DNA of 64,000 nucleotides from Paenibacillus urinalis (lineage in GTDB: Bacteria > Bacillota > Bacilli > Paenibacillales > Paenibacillaceae), in the NCBI RefSeq assembly GCF_028747985.1, contig NZ_CP118108.1, forward strand, positions 140,001 to 204,000, read 5' to 3'. The notes beneath the pieces were generated by a model that worked only from the letters and a program-made list of their open reading frames with translations, did no database searches and had not been told where the DNA came from. Shown in pieces: positions 50,673 to 59,510 of this stretch. Positions within the stretch are counted from its first letter, which is position 1. Each line of letters begins with the position of its first letter. The translations under genes and the position numbers were made by a program.

Positions 50673-50784
50673 GAAAAAAATGGATCACGCGCAAACTCAG
50701 GCGCTGCGAGTGAATTTTTAATAATTTTACTGATAATTAATTATGCCATAAAACAACGTTTTTGTACAGAGAGAAGGTTGATCC

Positions 50785-51603
50785 TTGGAAACTGCTGTGA
50801 ATAATACGACTCTTTCCATTTTCTTTGATGAAAGTGGAAAAAAGAATAATGCAGTCCAACTAATGGGTGCGCTTTGCTTCCCAACGGATATTTATAAAAA
50901 TGATTCATTAATTATGATGCACGAATTGAATAAAGAATATTCTTTTCATTGGACTGATTATTCTGGAGATGCCAAGATGCGAAATGGTATCATCAAGTTA
51001 TTCCAAATGGCAGCTAAGATTTCACCGTACGCACAATTGAATATTCTTCATTATCATTATAGCCAAATCGAAGCAGACGCAATTCGGTTTGGGTCTAGAC
51101 TAAAGGCGGAGATAATCGAGTACACTGTATATACTAAATTTCCTGAGCGGATCATGTACGGATTACTCAGAGAATACGATAAATCCTCTCAATTAAACGC
51201 AGCTCTGTATATTGAACATGCATATGAGTATGAACGGCTTGATCTGGCAAATTCTTTGAAGAAACAACTAAACGCTCATGCCCTATATAGAGGTGAACCG
51301 TACTTCGTTTCAGAATGCAGTTACAAGCGTAAAGGCGAAGAAATTGGTGTGGAGCTTACAGATCTATTACTCGGAATAATAAGAACAATAATGGAGAACA
51401 GTACATCCAACTCAAGATCAAAACGTGAACAACGGAATTTAATTTTTATATTGTACAAGTTGGGACTGTTGGAATGCTTCATTCAGAACATGTCTATTTA
51501 TGAATGGACAGGCCAATCTATTCTCACGGAAAGAAACTTTAAAACCTATATCAACCTTTTTATCGCTAAACATTTTGATGAGTACAGAAGGATTGAAGTT
51601 TAA
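50785..51603 (+). CDS. DUF3800-like protein
   Basis: 272 residues. The N-terminus SIFFDESGKKN fits the DESG motif of DUF3800, a family with an RNase H-like fold often found near phage-defence and restriction genes; a later acidic segment (GVELTDLLLGII) fits the C-terminal Asp motif. Function unproven; a nuclease or nucleic-acid role is inferred from the fold. TTG 50785 is used, with GAGAAGG ~8 bases before; GTG 50797 is possible. It begins an operon with hsdS (21 bases on) and hsdM, so the three products may act together. Confidence 0.78.
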   Translation: METAVNNTTLSIFFDESGKKNNAVQLMGALCFPTDIYKNDSLIMMHELNKEYSFHWTDYSGDAKMRNGIIKLFQMAAKISPYAQLNILHYHYSQIEADAIRFGSRLKAEIIEYTVYTKFPERIMYGLLREYDKSSQLNAALYIEHAYEYERLDLANSLKKQLNAHALYRGEPYFVSECSYKRKGEEIGVELTDLLLGIIRTIMENSTSNSRSKREQRNLIFILYKLGLLECFIQNMSIYEWTGQSILTERNFKTYINLFIAKHFDEYRRIEV

Positions 51604-51624
51604 GTTATTGTGAGGTGCTGAGGA

Positions 51625-52221
51625 TTGTTAAATCTTGCAGATTATGGGAACGTTGTTCAAGGAGCTAACTTATCCCGTGTACAGGCTGAACCGGGTTTCA
51701 GTTCGGTTAAGTTAATGCTTTATACAATGAAAGAAATGAATGAAAGCTTAGGAAATGAAAATCGAGGTAGTCGTGATAAACCTCAAGAGATTCTTGTTAC
51801 GGAAAAGAAAGTTGGAAAATTGCCTATAACCGATAAAAACATGGTACTTATTAACTTAATATCACGTCGTGCGGCAACTGTAAGATTGGAATATCTGGGC
51901 AGACTGGTCCCTTCAAACTTTGCCGTTATTAATGTTAATGAAACATTGTATGCTCCTTATTTAGAGTGGTATTTAAATGAGTACCCTGAGAGCCAAAATT
52001 ATTTAAGTGAAGCGACGCAAGGAACGACCGTGGCGGCGCTCTCGATTCAAAAACTTCGGGCAGTACCTGTCGTGGTACCTTCTCTGAAGGAACAGAAGAT
52101 TATAGGTGATTTATATAGTAATTTATTGAATAAAAAAAGACTATTGATGCAACGTATCTACCTAGAAGAGAAAAGCATTAATCAACAATTGATCTCTTAC
52201 TTGCAGGAGGGATCGAGATGA
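51625..52221 (+). CDS. hsdS: Half-size type I specificity subunit (HsdS-like)
   Basis: 198 residues, about half a normal HsdS, holding one target-recognition domain (NLADYGNVVQGANLSR start, FAVINVNETLYAPYLEWYL, then LRAVPVVVPSLKEQKIIGDL) and a C-terminal coiled-coil helix. Single-domain HsdS proteins can pair to give two recognition halves, predicting a palindromic split target. TTG 51625 has GAGGTGCTGAGG upstream. The end overlaps the methylase gene by 4 bases. The order S-M is the reverse of the common M-S. Confidence 0.85.
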   Translation: MLNLADYGNVVQGANLSRVQAEPGFSSVKLMLYTMKEMNESLGNENRGSRDKPQEILVTEKKVGKLPITDKNMVLINLISRRAATVRLEYLGRLVPSNFAVINVNETLYAPYLEWYLNEYPESQNYLSEATQGTTVAALSIQKLRAVPVVVPSLKEQKIIGDLYSNLLNKKRLLMQRIYLEEKSINQQLISYLQEGSR

Positions 52222-53762
52222 TTTCTTCACAGCGATTAGAACTTTATAATCATTTATGGGCACGGCTTGAGTCTATGCGCGGATTTTTGGAGGAGTCGGC
52301 TATACGCGATTATTTTCTGGGAATTATATGTTATGGATACCTTTCTCATAAAATTGAAGATCGAGTTAGTAATTCACTGCTTTATGATAAATGCTCATTT
52401 GAGGAAGCATGGAAAAATGAAGAAATGCGTAATAGTATAAGGGAAGAGCTTGTTTCGACTTTAGGGTACGTAATTGAGCCTCAGTACTTATTTTCAACCA
52501 TGGTTAGTCAGATTAAAAAAAGTTTATTTAATGTAGGATACTTTCAGTTAGGTATTGAATGCTTTAATCGCTCCATAAAAGGAGCTGACAGCGAGCACAG
52601 TCTGCGGTATCTATTCGCTAATATGGAATTGTCTGCTTCTCTATTAAGAAACCTTGTTAATTCTGAATCTAACTTCATGACTGATGTTATGGTAGCCATT
52701 TACGATCTCCTTTTCGCAAGCGATAATATTGATCCGGAATTCGTTGGGGAGGCATATGAATTTCTAATCTCGCGATTTGCGGAAAGCTCAGGCAAGAAGG
52801 GTGGGGAGTTCTATACGCCACCTGAAATTTCAGCACTCATTGCTAAAATAGTGACGGCAGATAAAGACGAACTTAGGAGTGTATACGATCCAACTTGTGG
52901 TTCTGCCTCGCTTCTTCTACAAATTGCAAAAGAGGCCAAGGTAGGACACTTTTACGGTCAGGAAAAAATGAGTACGATTTATAATATGGCTAGAATGAAT
53001 ATGTTGTTACACGAGGTTGCGTTTAATCGATTTGATATTCGTAACGATGATGCGTTAGAGCAACCTAAACATTTGGATATGCGTTTCGAAGCGGTGGTCG
53101 CTAACCCTCCCTATAGTGCAAAATGGAGCGCACATTTCCATTTTTTAGATGATGAACGTTTTAGGTCATATGGGGTACTTGCCCCACAATCGAAGGCTGA
53201 TTTTGCATTTATTCAGCATATGATTCATCAATTGGATTACAAAGGTATTCTTGTGGCAATATTACCACTGGGAATACTGTTTAGAGGAGGACCAGAAGGG
53301 AAAATACGGAGTTTCTTCGTTGAAAAATATAATTATATTGATGCGATCATTGGATTGCCCCCTAACCTGATGTATGGTACATCTATTCCAGTATGTATCG
53401 TCGTTATGAAAAAAAGTCGTGAAACTGACGATAAGGTTATGTTTATCGACGCTTCTCATGAATATGCGAATGGAAGGAACCAGAACCAATTAAGGAACGT
53501 GGATGTTAATAAAATTGTCGATACCTATATTAACAAGAAACAAATTGAGCACTACTCCTACCTTGCTACTTTAGATGAGTTGAAAGATAACGACTATAAT
53601 TTGAATATTTCGAGGTATATCGATAAGGATATAGAGAATGACATAATCGATATAACATCTGCCGAACGTCAGCTAAAGGGAATAGATCGAAAAATAGCAG
53701 AGATCGATGCTGTAATAAAATCTAAATTAAAAGAATTAGGCATCGTTTCTAAGAATCTTTAA
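52218..53762 (+). CDS. hsdM: Type I-like N6-adenine DNA methyltransferase (HsdM)
   Basis: 514 residues. N-terminal helical HsdM domain, then KKGGEFYTPPEI, SAM motif VYDPTCGSASLLLQI, catalytic NPPY in VVANPPYSAKW, and a C-terminal coiled coil that should bind HsdS. It should methylate adenine at the site read by the HsdS-like protein. ATG overlaps hsdS (ATGA), so stoichiometric translation is expected. No HsdR gene lies in the island. Confidence 0.93.
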   Translation: MISSQRLELYNHLWARLESMRGFLEESAIRDYFLGIICYGYLSHKIEDRVSNSLLYDKCSFEEAWKNEEMRNSIREELVSTLGYVIEPQYLFSTMVSQIKKSLFNVGYFQLGIECFNRSIKGADSEHSLRYLFANMELSASLLRNLVNSESNFMTDVMVAIYDLLFASDNIDPEFVGEAYEFLISRFAESSGKKGGEFYTPPEISALIAKIVTADKDELRSVYDPTCGSASLLLQIAKEAKVGHFYGQEKMSTIYNMARMNMLLHEVAFNRFDIRNDDALEQPKHLDMRFEAVVANPPYSAKWSAHFHFLDDERFRSYGVLAPQSKADFAFIQHMIHQLDYKGILVAILPLGILFRGGPEGKIRSFFVEKYNYIDAIIGLPPNLMYGTSIPVCIVVMKKSRETDDKVMFIDASHEYANGRNQNQLRNVDVNKIVDTYINKKQIEHYSYLATLDELKDNDYNLNISRYIDKDIENDIIDITSAERQLKGIDRKIAEIDAVIKSKLKELGIVSKNL

Positions 53763-53979
53763 ATACGTTTATGTTGATTGTTACGTTGTACCCGCGTAGG
53801 GATGTCGCATTTTTAGATAAAATTATAGTAGACTCTTGATTTGACTGATCATAGCACTTCTTCAAATTATGGAAATTAAACTGCGATATTTCTATCATAA
53901 AAATGACCGCATTCTAAAGGTCATACCCCTGTTCAAATAGACAGATCTAAAAAGTCACTTTTAAGCAGCAACCGTTACT

Positions 53980-54455
53980 CGGTATTCAACCGGGGATCGG
54001 TTGCTTCATCTTTTCTTTACGTTAATTCATTGTCTGTCGAGCATTTCTCCACTTGTAATAACCAGAACGGGAAACTTGAGCTAAATATAATCATTGGAGT
54101 GGAAATCTTGCTCTCATTTCATCAATAATTCCGAGCCTTGCCTCTTTACTCGTCACTCCTTGTGTAGATTTGATTACTGCTTTTTTTAAATACTCAATCT
54201 CCGCTCGTAGGTATGCCATTTCTTCTCCTCCATATTCGAAAACTTAGTTTTAGGTCTTCCTCTTCTTTGAGTATTTTTTTGGATAGTTCCACCTGATCGA
54301 ATACTTTGCTGCCCAGGTTTGTGCTTGATATTTGTTACTGATATCCAATCGTTTAACTACTTCTTGAATACTCATATGTCCCTCATTAACGAGCAGAGCT
54401 GCCTCCATTTCACTTCATAGGAGTATTGTCTGAGTGTTTGTTCTTTTTTATGTAA
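53980..54455 (-). pseudogene. Decayed IS3-family transposase remnant
   Basis: Minus-strand translation in several frames gives pieces of an IS3 orfA: LVNEGHMSIQEVVKRLDISN, WAAKYS, RGRPKTKFSNMEE and MAYLRAEIEYLKK, followed by an orfB start (SRSGYYKW) that soon stops. Frameshifts separate the pieces and the DDE domain is missing. It fills most of the 971-base space between hsdM and the nuclease gene; the rest of that space (53763-53979, 54456-54733) holds nothing I can name. Confidence 0.82.
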
Positions 54456-54733
54456 GTCTACTACTTATGGTAGTTCTCGTGTTCGTTAACCTAAGGGTAA
54501 TTGTTTTATAATTTCTCTCAAATAAATCGGCAATAGATTTAATCTTAATTGAAGATTGGATGATTACTAGAAGTTGAAATTAATATTTGGTGATCTAATT
54601 GTCTGGTTCTAATATACTATATGCTGTATTAGGTAGTAATTCCCTTTTTGTTAGGTATAATAGTACACAGGAAGAGAGTGGGTTTCATAAAAAACGTATT
54701 AACAAAACATATAATAGAATTGGGGAGATCAAG

Positions 54734-56323
54734 TTGGCGAGAAGAAGTGGCTTTATGGCTACTATAGCAAGAGAAGCTGCAAGGCAGGCTAGAATAAGTG
54801 AGGCTGAGAGAAAACGATATGAACGTGAACAAATAAGAATCGCAAAAGTGCAGCAAAGACAACAGATTCAAGATGAAAAGGAAGCAAAATTACGTTATAT
54901 AGAAAGTAGAATAGAGGAAACAGATGATTTAAATAGCGAACTTGCTGAGCGAATAGAAGACTTATACGGTATATTAGATCACACTTTGCAAGTGAATGAT
55001 GTGGTTTCATTTTCCTCTCTGAAGATTATTGAGAATTTTAAAGATTTTAATGTACCTACTAATATTTCTATTCCGGCTACTAAACCTCAATTAGATGATT
55101 ACATAAGAAAGATAAAGCAGCCAAACCTTTTTACAAAATTAATGCCTGGTTCAGAAAAGAAATATCAGAGAGACCTTAATGAAGCAAAACAACAATTCGA
55201 GAATGACTTTGTTCAGTACGAGGCAAAAGAAAATGAAAGATTAGTTACATTAGACAAGTTAAAGGCAGAATATGATCATGAAAAGTCTATGTTTGATTTA
55301 AAAGTTAGAGATAGAAATCTAGAAATTGATGAACTTGAGGAAAACTATCGTAATGGTGAAAGTGAAGCAGTTATCGTTTATAACACTATGGTGCTTGAAC
55401 GTTCTGAATACCCAACAGGCTTCCCTCAAATTTTTCGACTAGCGTATATACCAGATTCCAAAGAGTTAGTAATTGATTACGAACTTCCCAATAAGGATAT
55501 TGTGCCAACAGTAATGGAATATAAATATGTAAAAACAAAAGATGAAATAAGTGAGAAGACTAGAAAAATCCAAGAGGTTAAGAATATCTATTCAGATATT
55601 GTAGCCGGTGTAACACTTCGAACCATTCATGAGGTATTAGAAGCTGATCAGGGGAAAGTTATTGATGTTGTAGTTTTAAGTGGGTATGTACATTCGGTCG
55701 ATCCTGCTACGGGTAAAGATGTTACACCATACCTCATTTCAATTCGGGTTACTAAAGAAAAATTTGATGAGCTTGATTTAAATCGCGTGGAGAAATCAGT
55801 ATGTTTAAGAAATTTGGGAGCACAAGTGTCCCCTCGACCTGCTGAACTACAAGCTGTAAAACCAATTGTAGAGTTTGATATGGTAGACAAACGTTTTATT
55901 GAACATGAAGATATGCTTGGATCTTTGCAAGGTCTTCCTAATTTAATGGAGTTAAATCCATATGAGTTTGAGATGTTAGTTACAGATTTGTTCGCAAGAA
56001 TGGGATTAGATGCTAAGTTAACTCGTTCATCAAAAGACGGTGGTGTTGATTGTGTTGCATTTGATACCAGGCCAATAGTGGGAGGTAAAGTCGTTATACA
56101 GGCAAAACGTTATAAAAACACTGTGGGTGTTTCAGCAGTAAGGGACTTATACGGGACAATGTTAAATGAAGGTGCAAACAAAGGTATTCTAGTCACAACA
56201 AAAGGTTATGGTCCTGATGCCTACGAATTTGCAAAAGATAAGCCAATCGAGTTAATTGATGGTGGAGGGTTACTTTATTTGTTGGAACAAAATGGTATTA
56301 AAGCACGAATTATTTTTGAATAA
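54734..56323 (+). CDS. Coiled-coil protein with C-terminal Mrr-type restriction endonuclease domain
   Basis: 529 residues from TTG 54734 (GGGGAGA 5 bases before); an upstream in-frame TTG at 54599 would add 45 residues without a good site. The N-terminal ~240 residues are highly charged and coiled-coil-like (QARISEAERKRYEREQIRI and on). A middle region of unknown kind follows. The C-terminal ~110 residues form an Mrr-like nuclease: NPYEFEMLVTDLF, then GGVDCVAF (Asp) and VVIQAKRYKN (Gln-x-Lys), the Mrr variant of PD-(D/E)xK. It could cleave methylated or foreign DNA. Its own terminator follows. Confidence 0.87.
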   Translation: MARRSGFMATIAREAARQARISEAERKRYEREQIRIAKVQQRQQIQDEKEAKLRYIESRIEETDDLNSELAERIEDLYGILDHTLQVNDVVSFSSLKIIENFKDFNVPTNISIPATKPQLDDYIRKIKQPNLFTKLMPGSEKKYQRDLNEAKQQFENDFVQYEAKENERLVTLDKLKAEYDHEKSMFDLKVRDRNLEIDELEENYRNGESEAVIVYNTMVLERSEYPTGFPQIFRLAYIPDSKELVIDYELPNKDIVPTVMEYKYVKTKDEISEKTRKIQEVKNIYSDIVAGVTLRTIHEVLEADQGKVIDVVVLSGYVHSVDPATGKDVTPYLISIRVTKEKFDELDLNRVEKSVCLRNLGAQVSPRPAELQAVKPIVEFDMVDKRFIEHEDMLGSLQGLPNLMELNPYEFEMLVTDLFARMGLDAKLTRSSKDGGVDCVAFDTRPIVGGKVVIQAKRYKNTVGVSAVRDLYGTMLNEGANKGILVTTKGYGPDAYEFAKDKPIELIDGGGLLYLLEQNGIKARIIFE

Positions 56324-56387
56324 TCTAACTGTTTCATACTCAGTGCATCTATTCTTCCTTAGGAATGACGTAATTCCATACACATCA

Positions 56388-56425
56388 AGTGAAAACTCGC
56401 TAATTTAGCGGGTTTTCACTATTTA
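56388..56425 (+). terminator. Terminator after the Mrr-type nuclease gene
   Basis: A 15-bp stem (GTGAAAACTCGCTAA with TTAGCGGGTTTTCAC, one G-T pair) with almost no loop, followed by TATTTAG. Palindromic, so it may act in both directions. Confidence 0.75.
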
Positions 56426-56536
56426 GATTCACGGAATATGAATAAAGTTAGTATAGTATTTAAATCAGACTGTACTCATAGGTGTATCATGTAATCATTT
56501 TATCTTACATCGACTATACATACAAAAGAGGTTGTT

Positions 56537-59323
56537 ATGGACCAAGAGAGATATATGATCATCGTAAAAGGTGCTGACAAGACAGAGGATGTATCCTCAT
56601 ATGAAATGGATCCTCCAATAGTAAGGATTAAATATAAAGATTCTACCAAGATTTATAGTTATTCACTTCATGATATACAGATACTGACGCCGACTGTTCA
56701 AGAAATAACTGAGGATATGGCTGTTTTTCACAATGAGTATCCTTTCTATAATGTAAAAAGGGTGCTGGATTTCGGTCTAAAGATTCGGGTGTGTTTCAGT
56801 AATGGGAGTATTCGTACATACGATAGGGAGCGTATTCAAGTTAGAAATAGTAGTATTCAAAACGCTGAAGGGCGTCAGATTCTGGACTATTGGCGTGCGA
56901 TTTCAAAACTTGCGAAGAGTGAGGATGAAGACGAGAAAAAGGAAGATTTTTTGGCAAAGGAATTTGCAAAGTTAAACTATGTAGATCCGGAAAGTGCTTT
57001 GAGCCAATACCTTTTGAAAAAACCTATAAAGCGTGATATTCCGGTTACAAGCGAACTGATTTTTCCTTTCAGGTACAATTTGAGTCAAAGAACTGCACTT
57101 GAACAGGCTTTACAAAGCACCATTAGTATTATCGAGGGACCTCCAGGTACTGGTAAAACCCAGACGATCTTAAACATCCTTGCGAATCTGTCGGTTATAC
57201 AGGGGAAGAAGGTAGCGGTTGTTTCCGGTAACAACGCTGCAGTTCTGAATGTACAAGAAAAGATGGAACGGCAAGGTTACCATTTTTTTGTAGCTAGTTT
57301 GGGCAAACAAGAGAATAAGAAAAAGTTTTTTGCCAATCTACCAAATGGGGATGTTTCGGAATGGTCAAGTGAAGTGTCAGAGGAAGAATTAAACGCCAAA
57401 CTACAAGATCTGGATCAACGTATTCACCGCTTGATGGAACTGGATCGGGAGAAGGCACAACTTATGCAGAAGTTGTCAGCCTATTTACTTGAACAGGAGC
57501 ATTTTGAGCATTATTATGCCAGGCAGGATGTCCAGTCTGTAGAGAAGTGGTCATTTTACCGGCAGACACCAAAGCGGATTTTGGAGTTTATGAAAGACAG
57601 CTTCCTGGCTGTAGAGATGAAAAGGAAATATAAGCTCCTATACCAATTCAAGTTGTTCTTCAGGCATGGTTTTACGGATTTCAAACGTTTGAAGGAGCAG
57701 GGATTGGATGTCATCCTGAATGTTCAGCGTAAATTTTACACGTTAAAAGTCGAAGAGTTATCAGATCGTATACAGGAGCTTGAGAAGGAATTAGAGTCCC
57801 AAGACTATCAAGCCTTAATGGGTCAGCACCAGCAGTTATCCGAAACGCTATTTCGGCACAGATTACATAAGAAATACCAAAACCGTCCGGCTGTGGACTG
57901 CAATGAGAAGACGTACACTCAGAGCAACAAGTTTAAAACGTTTATCGAGCACTATCCGATTGTACTTAGCACGACGCTTTCTTTGCGGAATTGTATACCT
58001 GAGAATTACTTATTTGACTATTGCATCATTGACGAATCCTCGCAGGTGGATCTGTTGACAGGAGCTCTGGCTTTGTCCTGCTGCAAGCAGGCTATTATCG
58101 TAGGTGATACCAAGCAATTGCCTCATATCGTTGGGAAGGAGGTTGAACAGAAGATCCAGAGCCAGGCGGTTCCTGGCATGGATGAAGCTTACGGTTATAT
58201 CGAGCATAATTTGTTGTCGTCCATGTTGGCCTTATACGGGGACTCCGTTCCAAAAGTAATGTTACGAGAGCATTACCGCTGCCATCCCCAAATTATTGAA
58301 TTCTGCAACACGAAATATTACGATGGCGAATTGATCGCTTTTACCGATCCGGGGATATCCGAATCACCTTTATTGATCTACAAGACGTCACCCGGTAATC
58401 ATATGAGGGAATTGACCCATGCACAAAAAGGCAAGTTCAATGTCAGGGAACTTGAAGTCATTGAACAGGAGATTCTGTTGGGGTATCTCGAAACGGCAGC
58501 AGGTCATGAGGATATTGGCTTTGTGACGCCATACCGCAAGCAGGTGGAGAAAGCGACCCAGCTATTTACTGCCGATATAGAGAGTGACACAATACATAAA
58601 TATCAAGGACGTGAGAAATCCGTCATGATCATGTCTACAGTGCTCGACCAAACGATGGCAGGAGGCATGGGAATGAAATTTGTTAATGATCCTTGTATGA
58701 TCAATGTTGCTGTGTCCCGTTCACAGAAGAGGTTTATTCTTGTGACCGATCAGTCGGCATTTCGCAAGTATGGGAATGAAGTAGGGGATCTCATGCGATA
58801 TATGGAATATAGCACGCTGGACAACAACGTCGTAGAGAGCGAGATTCATTCTGTATTTGACTTGTTGTACAAGGAATACTCTAATAGTCTCCAAGAATTT
58901 CGAGAGCGTGTTCGTTTCTTCAATAAATCAAGGCATCGGAGCGAGAATATTATGCACGCCCTGCTCGACCAGATGTTAAAGGAACCTATGTTTAAGGATT
59001 TTGAACTCGCGAATCAGATTTTTCTAATGAATTTGTTTACGGACCTGGAACGGTTAAATGAGGAAGAGCGTAGATTCGTGAAACAACGTTCTTCTGTTGA
59101 TTTTGTAGTTTATCACAAACTGGACAGATCGCTTGCGCTGGCAATTGAAGTAGATGGATTCGCCTTTCATGAGAACAAGCCTGAGCAACTTAAGCGAGAT
59201 AAGAAGAAAGGAGAGATTTTCAGAAAATATGGAATGAAATTAGAAAGATTCCGTACCAACGAGAGTGGGGAAGAACAGAGGGTTAGGGAACTGTTAAGAT
59301 CTATGTTGTATAAGGTAGAATGA
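56537..59323 (+). CDS. Upf1-like SF1 helicase fused to a PD-(D/E)xK-like nuclease
   Basis: 928 residues. An N-terminal region of ~180 residues with beta-rich sequence; Q-motif (NLSQRTALEQAL); Walker A GPPGTGKT (201-208); a long inserted coiled-coil stalk (about 270-440); Walker B CIIDESSQVD; motif III GDTKQLPHI; EHYRCHPQII; and motif VI NVAVSRSQKRF. The last ~80 residues resemble Vsr/DUF559/MTES-type nucleases: SVDFVVYH, IEVDGFAFH, RDKKKGEIFRKYGMKLERF. The joined helicase and nuclease recall one-gene antiphage systems (Upf1-like helicases of Mokosh are related), but I know of no certain match. Own RBS AAAGAGGT, alone in its transcript. Confidence 0.87.
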   Translation: MDQERYMIIVKGADKTEDVSSYEMDPPIVRIKYKDSTKIYSYSLHDIQILTPTVQEITEDMAVFHNEYPFYNVKRVLDFGLKIRVCFSNGSIRTYDRERIQVRNSSIQNAEGRQILDYWRAISKLAKSEDEDEKKEDFLAKEFAKLNYVDPESALSQYLLKKPIKRDIPVTSELIFPFRYNLSQRTALEQALQSTISIIEGPPGTGKTQTILNILANLSVIQGKKVAVVSGNNAAVLNVQEKMERQGYHFFVASLGKQENKKKFFANLPNGDVSEWSSEVSEEELNAKLQDLDQRIHRLMELDREKAQLMQKLSAYLLEQEHFEHYYARQDVQSVEKWSFYRQTPKRILEFMKDSFLAVEMKRKYKLLYQFKLFFRHGFTDFKRLKEQGLDVILNVQRKFYTLKVEELSDRIQELEKELESQDYQALMGQHQQLSETLFRHRLHKKYQNRPAVDCNEKTYTQSNKFKTFIEHYPIVLSTTLSLRNCIPENYLFDYCIIDESSQVDLLTGALALSCCKQAIIVGDTKQLPHIVGKEVEQKIQSQAVPGMDEAYGYIEHNLLSSMLALYGDSVPKVMLREHYRCHPQIIEFCNTKYYDGELIAFTDPGISESPLLIYKTSPGNHMRELTHAQKGKFNVRELEVIEQEILLGYLETAAGHEDIGFVTPYRKQVEKATQLFTADIESDTIHKYQGREKSVMIMSTVLDQTMAGGMGMKFVNDPCMINVAVSRSQKRFILVTDQSAFRKYGNEVGDLMRYMEYSTLDNNVVESEIHSVFDLLYKEYSNSLQEFRERVRFFNKSRHRSENIMHALLDQMLKEPMFKDFELANQIFLMNLFTDLERLNEEERRFVKQRSSVDFVVYHKLDRSLALAIEVDGFAFHENKPEQLKRDKKKGEIFRKYGMKLERFRTNESGEEQRVRELLRSMLYKVE

Positions 59324-59421
59324 TCGAGATAATAATTCGGATCCGTATATTCGGTTTATCTAAAACTATACTCCAGCTACCATACTGTTCCTGTTAACGG
59401 TTCTGGTAAGACTTACAAAAT

Positions 59422-59481
59422 AGGATTCGACTCTCCTTCATACATAAAAAATCCACAACCCAATGAGGTTGTGGATTTTTT
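59422..59481. repeat. Degenerate duplicate of the ssrA 3' end and terminator (att remnant)
   Basis: AGGATTCGACTCTCCTTCATACAT at 59422-59445 (written in two parts: AGGATTCGACTC, TCCTTCATACAT) parallels the tmRNA end AGGGGTTCGACTCCCC..CCTCCATATGT at 50322-50349, and both are followed by AATCCACAACC, a 6-base loop and GGTTGTGGATT. The hairpin here (59446-59481) is a strong bidirectional terminator and also ends the minus-strand tetR gene. The similarity and placement suggest an old attachment site. Confidence 0.7.
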
Positions 59482-59510
59482 GCTTCCTATTGCTTTACAG
59501 CTCATTCAAC

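Larger units (their letters stand above)
50344..59450. mobile_element. Genomic island integrated at the ssrA 3' end
   Basis: The segment starts exactly after the tmRNA gene, a classic integration site, and ends near a degenerate copy of the tmRNA 3' end plus terminator (59422-59481). The cargo (DUF3800-like, HsdS, HsdM, Mrr-type nuclease, helicase-nuclease) and the decayed IS3 remnant are typical of defence islands. Base composition looks AT-richer than the flanks by eye. No integrase, excisionase or phage gene is seen, so it is probably immobile now. Exact right border uncertain. Confidence 0.75.

Noticed and set aside
50592..50804. 70-codon frame before the DUF3800-like gene
   Set aside because: No ribosome binding site, runs through a terminator-like hairpin and overlaps the real start of the next gene.
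54599..54733. N-terminal extension of the Mrr-type nuclease
   Set aside because: TTG 54599 lacks a good ribosome binding site, whereas TTG 54734 has GGGGAGA and gives an N-terminus (ARRSGF) like other coiled-coil Mrr proteins as I remember them.
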